Shown: in pieces, positions 1 to 5,500 of the stretch
Numbering within the stretch: the first letter of the stretch is position 1
How the letters are laid out: each line of letters starts with the position of its first letter
NCBI GenBank assembly: GCA_003512365.1
Contig: DORI01000156.1
Location: forward strand, 1 to 5,585
Length of the DNA stretch: 5,585 nt
Reading direction: 5' to 3'
DNA from: Crocinitomicaceae bacterium
GTDB taxonomy: Bacteria > Bacteroidota > Bacteroidia > Flavobacteriales_D > Crocinitomicaceae
Program-made: the position numbers and the translations under genes
The notes under the pieces: model-generated
What the model saw: only the letters and a program-made list of their open reading frames with translations
What the model was told of the DNA's origin: nothing
Databases searched by the model: none

Positions 1-1
1 A

Positions 2-202
2 GACGCATGTCCTACAAATGCAATTATTGTTGGGGATTGGAATAATGAAACTTCAATTGTTCGCAAGAGCACAAAAGAAAACCGAGCGTATCAAGCACTC
101 GAAGAAGTTGGAATTAAGCCAAACATGTGGTACAAGGTAAAAGTAAGAAACGAAGAGAATAAGGAACTTGCAGCATTGCAACATACAACTTCTCATCATT
201 AA
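2..202 (+). CDS. actB: ActB, C-terminal end (partial, 5' end outside window)
   Basis: This is the last 66 codons of an open frame that enters from the left edge and stops at TAA 200-202. The visible residues begin DACPTNAIIVGDWNNE. The Cys-Pro pair followed by a small-residue stretch and Gly-Asp is the closing cysteine motif of the 4Fe-4S ferredoxin domain found in NrfC/HybA/PsrB-type subunits. It is followed by the usual tail (RAYQALEEVGIKPNMWYKVK), in which a Tyr and a Glu-rich helix precede a 'KPNxxY' strand. In ACIII, ActB is a large periplasmic protein joining a molybdopterin-oxidoreductase-like domain without cofactor to this iron-sulfur domain, which takes electrons from the quinol site in ActC and passes them to the haem subunits. 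Identity as ActB rather than another ferredoxin subunit rests on actCDEF following 19 bases downstream. Only the C-terminus is visible, so cluster number and the N-terminal domain cannot be judged. The protein ends in a small His-containing tail (QHTTSHH). Confidence 0.93.
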   Translation, partial: DACPTNAIIVGDWNNETSIVRKSTKENRAYQALEEVGIKPNMWYKVKVRNEENKELAALQHTTSHH

Positions 203-221
203 TAATTTAAATAAGTAAAGC

Positions 222-1610
222 ATGCAAAAAGAAGCGGCAATTAGAGAACCCCTCATATTAGGTCATAAAACATACCATGACGTAACGGAAGATGTATGTC
301 GACCAATAGAGGACAAAGCGCCAAAGATGTGGTATATTTTGTTTGGTATCGCATTGATTATTGGATTGTATGGTGTAGGTAGTATCATGTACCTTTTAGG
401 AACAGGTGTTGGTGTTTGGGGTCTTAATAAAACAATCGGTTGGGCTTGGGATATTACAAACTTCGTTTGGTGGGTAGGTATCGGTCATGCTGGAACGCTA
501 ATTTCTGCAGTGTTACTATTATTCCGTCAGAAATGGAGAATGGCAATCAACCGTTCAGCTGAGGCCATGACGATTTTCGCTGTATTTATGGCTGGTTTGT
601 TTCCACTTATTCACATGGGTAGGTTGTGGGTTGGATATTGGACATTACCATTGCCAAATCAATTCGGATCTTTATGGGTAAACTTTAATTCACCTTTGCT
701 TTGGGACGTATTCGCGATTTCAACCTATCTATCTGTTTCTCTTGTTTTCTGGTACATTGGTTTAATTCCTGATTTTGCCACAATCCGCGATAGAGCTAAG
801 AAACCTGTGGCAAAGAAAATGTATTCAATTTTGTCATTTGGATGGTCAGGAAGAGCAAAACATTGGAATCGATTTGAATTGGTTTCTCTTGTTTTGGCAG
901 GTTTAGCTACACCGTTGGTATTCTCAGTTCACTCGATTGTATCTTTCGACTTTGCAACTTCAGTAATTCCGGGATGGCACACTACGATTTTCCCGCCGTA
1001 CTTCGTTGCTGGGGCAGTATTTTCTGGTTTTGCGATGGTTCAAACGCTACTTCTTATTATGAGAAAAGCGATGTCATTAGAGGCATATATCCATACAAAA
1101 CACGTGGAGTACATGAATATTGTAATCATGGTAACGGGCTCAATAGTTGGGACTGCCTATATTACTGAATTATTTATATCATGGTATTCTGGAGTTGAAT
1201 ATGAAGCATATGCGTTTATCAATAGAGCTACCGGTCCATATTGGTGGGCGTATTGGGCGATGATGACGTGTAACGTTATTTCCCCTCAGCTTATGTGGTT
1301 TAGAAAATTGAGAAGAAGTTTAATGTTTACTTTCTTTATTTCAATTGTAGTTAATATAGGAATGTGGTTCGAGCGATACGTAATTATTGTTACCTCTTTG
1401 CATAGAGATTATATTCCGGCTGCATGGAGTATGCACTACCCAAGTCACATTGACATTGGTGTATATGTAGGTACGATTGGTCTATTTTTCGTGTTCTTCC
1501 TTTTGTTTGCGCGCTATTTCCCTGTATTGGCACTAAATGAAGTGAAAACTATATTGAAAGGTTCAGGCCAGTCTTACAAAGAATCACCTGATTATCATAA
1601 ACATCATTAA
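222..1610 (+). CDS. actC: ActC, NrfD-like quinol-binding membrane subunit of alternative complex III
   Basis: A 462-residue integral membrane protein of the NrfD/PsrC family, the expected ActC length. After a soluble N-terminus (about 1-36) hydrophobic segments lie near residues 37-60, 75-100, 115-133, 155-183, 218-240, 256-280, 296-320, 340-360, 367-392 and 410-432, consistent with ten helices. Family-typical blocks include WGLNKTIGWAWDITNFVWWVGIGHAG (66-91), FRQKWRMAINRSAEAMT (101-117), the LIHMGR block with H131, NFNSPLLWDVFA with D162, VHSIVSFDFA with H237 and D243, and GWHTT with H253. By analogy with PsrC and the ACIII structures, His/Asp residues in the first four-helix bundle form the menaquinol site on the periplasmic side, handing electrons to ActB. 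I infer H131 and D162 as candidate site residues; I did not model this. The ATG at 222 is the first start after the actB stop and gives the usual N-terminus (IREPLILGHKTYHDVT). Only A/T-rich sequence precedes it. The C-terminus is His-rich (YHKHH). No truncation or frameshift is seen. Confidence 0.97.
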   Translation: MQKEAAIREPLILGHKTYHDVTEDVCRPIEDKAPKMWYILFGIALIIGLYGVGSIMYLLGTGVGVWGLNKTIGWAWDITNFVWWVGIGHAGTLISAVLLLFRQKWRMAINRSAEAMTIFAVFMAGLFPLIHMGRLWVGYWTLPLPNQFGSLWVNFNSPLLWDVFAISTYLSVSLVFWYIGLIPDFATIRDRAKKPVAKKMYSILSFGWSGRAKHWNRFELVSLVLAGLATPLVFSVHSIVSFDFATSVIPGWHTTIFPPYFVAGAVFSGFAMVQTLLLIMRKAMSLEAYIHTKHVEYMNIVIMVTGSIVGTAYITELFISWYSGVEYEAYAFINRATGPYWWAYWAMMTCNVISPQLMWFRKLRRSLMFTFFISIVVNIGMWFERYVIIVTSLHRDYIPAAWSMHYPSHIDIGVYVGTIGLFFVFFLLFARYFPVLALNEVKTILKGSGQSYKESPDYHKHH

Positions 1611-1621
1611 TAAACTGCACT

Positions 1622-2158
1622 ATGTCAGATAAGGTAATATATGTCATGTTTGATGACGACGAAGTTCTAAAGGATGGAGCAAAAAAATTGGTATCCAAAG
1701 GGATAAAAATAAATGAAGTTTTTTCCCCATTTCCAATTCACGGAATTGATCCAATTATTGGAGTTAAACAAACACGACTAGGAATTATGGCTTTCTTGTA
1801 CGGATTGACAGGATTGACATTAGCAACCATCGGAATGAGGTATTTCATGGTCGTAGATTGGCCAATGAATATTGGAGGAAAACCTAATTTTTCTTATTTG
1901 CAAAATATCTTGGCTTTCATTCCAATTAGTTTTGAGTTTACAGTTCTTTGTGCAGCTCATGGTATGGCGATAACGTATCTTTTGTTAAATAAGACATTGC
2001 CAGGTATGCCAGCTCAGAATCCCGATCCAAGAACAACGGATGATAAGTTTGTTATGGAAATTAGATTGAGTGAAAATTCGTCTATGACGGAAGCAGATTT
2101 GGATGCTGTAATAAAAGAAACAGGATTCATTGAAATTGATAAAAAAGATATAAAGTAG
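1622..2158 (+). CDS. actD: ActD, DUF3341 membrane subunit of alternative complex III
   Basis: A 178-residue protein with the layout of the DUF3341/ActD family. It has a soluble alpha/beta N-terminal part (1-50), two membrane helices at about 53-76 and 94-122, and a soluble C-terminal part. Diagnostic blocks are PFPIHGID (37-43), DWPMNIGGKP between the helices (79-88), FEFTVL (104-109) and a DPRTTDDKF block (135-143) just after helix 2. Length and topology are normal for the family. In ACIII structures ActD packs against ActC/ActF and carries no redox cofactor. Its role is structural or possibly connected to proton movement, and is not firmly established. It starts 11 bases after the actC stop and ends 12 bases before actE, so it is translated from the same message. 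The ATG at 1622 is preferred because it gives the typical short N-terminus and there is no room for a longer one in the gap. Confidence 0.96.
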   Translation: MSDKVIYVMFDDDEVLKDGAKKLVSKGIKINEVFSPFPIHGIDPIIGVKQTRLGIMAFLYGLTGLTLATIGMRYFMVVDWPMNIGGKPNFSYLQNILAFIPISFEFTVLCAAHGMAITYLLLNKTLPGMPAQNPDPRTTDDKFVMEIRLSENSSMTEADLDAVIKETGFIEIDKKDIK

Positions 2159-2170
2159 AAAAGAAGGGCC

Positions 2171-2947
2171 ATGAATAAATTGTGGAATAAAATAAATATA
2201 CTGTTTGCCATTGGTGTTGTTGCAACGCTAGGGTCTTGCAGTAAATCGGATCCAGATAGTCCGGGATTTGAGTACATGCCTGATATGTATCGATCTCCGG
2301 CAATTGAACCATACGTGGATTATGGTGAAATTCGTGGAAGAGAAAGAACAGAACTGAAGAGTTTGCTTTCTGCCATGGTGCCACCAAAAAATACGATTCC
2401 ATATGTAAAGGGTGATTCTGCAAAAGTGCGATTAATGATGCCTTTTTTAAAGCCAAATGCAGGAATGCGCGAAACACATGGTTTATTTGATTGGGATGTT
2501 ACTTCAGAAGATAATTACCTTGCTGCTAAGTCGATTTCAAATCCAATTAGGATGAATGAAAATAACAAGAAACAATTATTGGAGAAAGGTAAAACTCTTT
2601 ACACGTCAATGTGTCAGCATTGCCATGGTGAAGCAGGGGACGGTAATGGTACAATGGTTACAAGTGGTGCCTACAAATCAGGAGGAAATATGAACTATAA
2701 AGATCAAGCAAAAATGGAACTTTCTGATGGCCAAATGTTCTACTCTATTTCTTATGGCAAGAATAATATGGGCGCACATTCTTCTCTGTTATCGAAGGAA
2801 GAAATTTGGGTATTAGTGCATTACGTAAGGTCATTGCAATACGGTGAGGCCTACAACGGAACCGCTGTCGCAAGTACTGCGCCGGCTGCACCAGTAGAGA
2901 ATACTCCTGCAGTTAAAAAGGATGTAAAAAAGAAAGGTAAAAAATAA
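2171..2947 (+). CDS. actE: ActE, monohaem cytochrome c lipoprotein of alternative complex III
   Basis: A 258-residue exported cytochrome c. The N-terminus is a lipoprotein signal: Lys residues, a hydrophobic run (8-20) and lipobox LGSC with the predicted lipidated C23, so the mature protein is anchored on the periplasmic side. The ActE signature FEYMPDMYRSPAIEPY spans 33-48. The single haem site is CQHCH (C148, C151, H152), followed by GEAGDGNG, typical of class I cytochromes. The likely second axial ligand is M200 in the NNMGAHS block, and the closing helix is EEIWVLVHYVRSLQ. In ACIII this subunit receives electrons from ActA/ActB and, in the supercomplex, is placed to pass them to oxidase CuA. 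Residues from about 225 form an Ala/Pro/Thr-rich linker ending in a Lys-rich tail (248-258), probably disordered. The start at 2171 is supported by the signal peptide. A purine-rich AAGAAGGG lies immediately upstream, closer than usual for a ribosome site. Confidence 0.97.
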   Translation: MNKLWNKINILFAIGVVATLGSCSKSDPDSPGFEYMPDMYRSPAIEPYVDYGEIRGRERTELKSLLSAMVPPKNTIPYVKGDSAKVRLMMPFLKPNAGMRETHGLFDWDVTSEDNYLAAKSISNPIRMNENNKKQLLEKGKTLYTSMCQHCHGEAGDGNGTMVTSGAYKSGGNMNYKDQAKMELSDGQMFYSISYGKNNMGAHSSLLSKEEIWVLVHYVRSLQYGEAYNGTAVASTAPAAPVENTPAVKKDVKKKGKK

Positions 2948-2950
2948 TCG

Positions 2951-2956
2951 AAAGGA
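2951..2956 (+). promoter_or_regulatory. Shine-Dalgarno-like site before actF, unusually close to the start
   Basis: AAAGGA ends two bases before the actF ATG (2959). The sequence resembles a ribosome site, but the spacing is shorter than the usual 5-9 bases, so it may act poorly or simply be purine-rich leader. It lies in the 11-base gap after actE. Confidence 0.3.
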
Positions 2957-2958
2957 CG

Positions 2959-4161
2959 ATGGAATTTCAAATTACAAAAAATGCAAAGAACTTAACATAT
3001 GGCCTTATAGGTGCAGGTTTAGTTCTTACTGGTATTGGTCTTGCCACAAGTATGGGGGATGATCATTTTTCTACAAGATTAATGGCCAATGGGATAATTA
3101 ATGGGTTCTTTTTCTTTTCTTTAGGTTTAGGGGCATTATTTTTCTTAGCCCTTCAGTATGCAACTGAAACAGGATGGTACGCATCGGTGAAACGTGTAAT
3201 TGAAGCAGTTGCAGGTTTCTTACCTTATGGAATGGCAATTTTTGGACTTGTCCTTTTGACAATTACGTTCATGCACGGTGCACACATTTACATTTGGATG
3301 GACCCGGAAATGACAGACCCCGCTTCTCATCACTACGATGAAATTATAGATGGAAAGTCTGCCTATCTAAATCCAGTTTTCTTTTGGATTAGAACCTTGG
3401 TTTATTTTGCTGTGTATTACATTTTCTTAACGGGATTCAAAAAGAGATCGTTGGAAGAAGATAGAATTGGTGGAACTGAATTGCACTTTAAAAATTACCG
3501 AAAAGGAGCCACATTTTTAGTGTTTTTCGCAGTATTTAGTTCAACATCTTCTTGGGATTGGTTGATGTCAATTGATGTTCACTGGTTCTCAACATTATTT
3601 GGCTGGTATACGTTTGCTGGAATGTGGTGTTCTACGATGGTTGTTTTAGTCTTAACGACACTTTACCTTAAAAATTTGGGACATTTAGAGAAAGTTAATG
3701 ACTCGCATATTCACGATTTAGGAAAGTGGACATTCGCAACTTCATTTTTGTGGTCTTACCTTTTCTTTTCTCAATTTATGTTGATTTGGTATGCCAATAT
3801 CGGAGAAGAGGTTACCTATTATCAAATGAGAATTGAAAATTTTAAGGTGTTATATTTTTCAATGTTCTTGATCAATTTTGCTTTTCCGATGTTAATATTA
3901 ATGTCGAGAGACGCAAAAAGACATGCAGGCGTGTTAACTTTTGTTGGATTGGTAATTTTGTGTGGTCACTGGTTGGACGTTTATATCATGGTTTCAGCTG
4001 GTTCTTTGGGCGCAAATGCTCATATTGGCGCGTTAGAAATTGGTATGGCAATTTTGATGGCAGGTGTGTTTATTTATGCCATTTTGAATAACTTGACAAA
4101 AGCACCACTTACACCTGTGAACCACCCGTTCTTAGATGAAAGTGTTCATCATGAAATTTAA
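2959..4161 (+). CDS. actF: ActF, ten-helix membrane subunit of alternative complex III
   Basis: A 400-residue polytopic membrane protein matching ActF, the second NrfD-fold subunit of ACIII. Hydrophobic segments lie near 13-31, 44-67, 83-107, 138-160, 183-203, 211-237, 258-280, 295-315, 322-346 and 356-377. Family blocks visible are NGFFFFSLGLGALFFLALQY (48-67), an ITFMHGAHIYIWMDP block (102-116), FSSTSSWDWLMSIDVHWFST (193-212), LFGWYTFAG, FSQFMLIWYANIGEE (270-284) and GHWLDVYIM (336-344). In structures ActF mirrors ActC but does not appear to oxidise quinol in the same way. A proton-pathway role has been proposed, and it forms an interface with the oxidase in the Flavobacterium supercomplex. 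It follows actE by 11 bases. AAAGGA (2951-2956) is the best Shine-Dalgarno-like sequence in the window, but only two bases separate it from the ATG. The C-terminus is soluble (PVNHPFLDESVHHEI). No actG-like gene follows. Confidence 0.97.
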   Translation: MEFQITKNAKNLTYGLIGAGLVLTGIGLATSMGDDHFSTRLMANGIINGFFFFSLGLGALFFLALQYATETGWYASVKRVIEAVAGFLPYGMAIFGLVLLTITFMHGAHIYIWMDPEMTDPASHHYDEIIDGKSAYLNPVFFWIRTLVYFAVYYIFLTGFKKRSLEEDRIGGTELHFKNYRKGATFLVFFAVFSSTSSWDWLMSIDVHWFSTLFGWYTFAGMWCSTMVVLVLTTLYLKNLGHLEKVNDSHIHDLGKWTFATSFLWSYLFFSQFMLIWYANIGEEVTYYQMRIENFKVLYFSMFLINFAFPMLILMSRDAKRHAGVLTFVGLVILCGHWLDVYIMVSAGSLGANAHIGALEIGMAILMAGVFIYAILNNLTKAPLTPVNHPFLDESVHHEI

Positions 4162-4179
4162 CTGTATAACAATAGAATT

Positions 4180-4193
4180 AAAATAAAATGGGA
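4180..4193 (+). promoter_or_regulatory. A-rich translation start context of coxB
   Basis: The 14 bases AAAATAAAATGGGA surround the coxB start (ATG at 4188) and recur exactly at coxA. There is no Shine-Dalgarno core within 15 bases upstream. A-rich leaders without Shine-Dalgarno are known to be common in Bacteroidota. I infer that this is the ribosome loading context; it also supports the start chosen. Confidence 0.5.
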
Positions 4194-5471
4194 AAATTAG
4201 GAATTCTTTTGGTAATCGTTTTGGGAGCTATAGCAGTTGCCCAACTAGTTCGAGTTTACGAGCATTCTTTGAAATTAAAAAAGACTGGTGAACACGATAT
4301 TAATGACAGAGATAATAACCTCAACGCTTGGTTAATGTTATTATTTATGATTTTTCAGTTTGGAGGTTTTATTTACTTAATGTTGGCCTACGGATGGACA
4401 GGAAGAGGTCCTTCGGCTTCATTGGAAGGAGAAGAAACAGATTGGTTGCTTAATCTAAATTTTGTGATAATTATCGCGGTTTTCTTCTTAACAAACTTCC
4501 TTTTGTTTTACTTTTCTTACAAGTACGTAAGAAAACCAGGGGTTAGAGCCACTTATTTCCCCCATAATAATAAGTTGGAAATGATATGGACAGTAGTACC
4601 GGCATGTGTGTTGGCAGTAATTATTATTTTAGGTCTTCGTTCATGGAATAACCTAACATCTCCTTCAGGTGATGGTGCTGTGGTTATTGAGTTGTATTCA
4701 AAACAATTCGATTGGACGGCGAGATATGCCGGAGAGGATAATGTTTTGGGTAAATATGATTATAAATTAACTACTGGAACAAACGAATTAGGAATCCTTA
4801 CTGCTAAAACCATCGAGGATGCCATTGTAGAAAGAGAGAAAAAAGTAAATTCAATCAACAAATTACTTTCGAATGCTGACACGGTTTTGAGTGATTCATT
4901 AGTTGAGGCGCAAGAGTTTACGTTGTCACATAACGAACGTATATTGCGATCACTTTATCAATTGAAACAAAACCATAATACAGAGGTAGATAAAAATGCG
5001 GAAGATGACATCATTGTCAAAGGAACTTTGGTTTTATGTGTCGGACAGGAATATGAATTTAACTTTCGTTCCATGGATGTAATCCACTCAGCATATTTCC
5101 CGCACTTTCGAGCACAAATTAATACTGTTCCGGGAATGACAACGAGAACAAAATTTACTCCGTCAATAACCACAGCTGAAATGAGGGAAATTAAAAATGA
5201 CCCTAAATTTAAGTATGTTTTGATGTGTAACAAAATTTGTGGAAAAGCTCACTACAAAATGAAAATGGACATTGAAGTACTTTCAAAAGCTGAATATGCG
5301 GCTTGGTTGGCAGGAAAAAAGAAAGAAACGTTCAAATTGAAATATGGAAACGCGCCTGCTGAAGGAGGAGACGATATGGCGAAAGAAGATGGAAGTAATT
5401 CTGGAGAGGATATGCCTGCTGAAGACGCGACCGGAGAGGCTGCACCAATAAAAAAAGAAGACGAAATTTAA
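4188..5471 (+). CDS. coxB: CoxB, cytochrome c oxidase subunit II (CuA subunit)
   Basis: A 427-residue subunit II of a haem-copper oxidase, longer than the usual 230-300. There are four hydrophobic segments (3-22, 47-69, 90-112, 132-152); the last two match the canonical pair, with EMIWTVVPACVLAVIIILGL as the second. The first two are an N-terminal extension that I recall from other Bacteroidota CoxB. The periplasmic cupredoxin domain starts at about 164. The CuA site is complete for side-chain ligands: H300 (IHSAYFPHFRAQ), C347, C351, H355 and M358 in CNKICGKAHYKM. K349 occupies the position of the Glu that supplies a backbone carbonyl to CuA and a side chain to Mg/Mn. F174 in KQFDWTARY takes the place of the canonical electron-entry Trp. 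Residues about 203-272 are a helix-prone, charged insertion. Residues 388-427 are an acidic tail; there is no fused cytochrome c domain. The gene starts 26 bases after actF and 23 bases before coxA, fitting direct transfer from ActE to CuA. Confidence 0.97.
   Translation: MGKLGILLVIVLGAIAVAQLVRVYEHSLKLKKTGEHDINDRDNNLNAWLMLLFMIFQFGGFIYLMLAYGWTGRGPSASLEGEETDWLLNLNFVIIIAVFFLTNFLLFYFSYKYVRKPGVRATYFPHNNKLEMIWTVVPACVLAVIIILGLRSWNNLTSPSGDGAVVIELYSKQFDWTARYAGEDNVLGKYDYKLTTGTNELGILTAKTIEDAIVEREKKVNSINKLLSNADTVLSDSLVEAQEFTLSHNERILRSLYQLKQNHNTEVDKNAEDDIIVKGTLVLCVGQEYEFNFRSMDVIHSAYFPHFRAQINTVPGMTTRTKFTPSITTAEMREIKNDPKFKYVLMCNKICGKAHYKMKMDIEVLSKAEYAAWLAGKKKETFKLKYGNAPAEGGDDMAKEDGSNSGEDMPAEDATGEAAPIKKEDEI
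5354..5424 (+). repeat. Imperfect internal repeats encoding the acidic CoxB tail
   Basis: GCCTGCTGAAG occurs at 5354-5364 and again at 5414-5424. GGAGACGATATGG (5367-5379) resembles GGAGAGGATATGC (5403-5415). Both lie in the coding sequence of the Ala/Gly/Asp/Glu-rich CoxB C-terminus, giving repeated 'PAE' and '(D/E)DM' peptides. This suggests tail growth by local duplication, though low complexity alone could also explain it. Confidence 0.4.
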
Positions 5472-5486
5472 TAACGAAATAAAACA

Positions 5487-5500
5487 AAAATAAAATGGGA
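5487..5500 (+). promoter_or_regulatory. A-rich translation start context of coxA
   Basis: The same 14 bases as at coxB, with ATG at 5495. The whole coxB-coxA gap (5472-5494) is nearly all A with a few T, C and G, and holds no Shine-Dalgarno sequence, hairpin or promoter-like motif. This supports 5495 as the coxA start and coupled expression of both oxidase subunits. Confidence 0.5.

Noticed and set aside
53..256. Minus-strand open frame opposite the actB end and actC start, with a Cys/Leu-rich product
   Set aside because: It mirrors the ActB coding sequence, whose frame is supported by a ferredoxin-type motif. The composition is that of a shadow frame.
974..1168. Second + strand open frame inside actC
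   Set aside because: It is entirely inside the conserved actC frame and its translation has no family resemblance.
1927..1934. TAGTTTTG, a match to the Bacteroidota -7 promoter element TAnnTTTG
   Set aside because: It lies inside the conserved FEFTVL region of actD. No well-placed TTTG -33 partner is evident, and such an 8-mer is expected by chance in AT-rich DNA.
2014..2477. Two overlapping minus-strand open frames across actD and actE
   Set aside because: They overlap each other and two conserved + strand genes, with no start context or recognisable protein features.
4162..4187. actF-coxB gap as a possible terminator or separate coxB promoter
   Set aside because: It is only 26 bases, with no inverted repeat, T-run or TAnnTTTG element, so read-through from actF is the simpler view.
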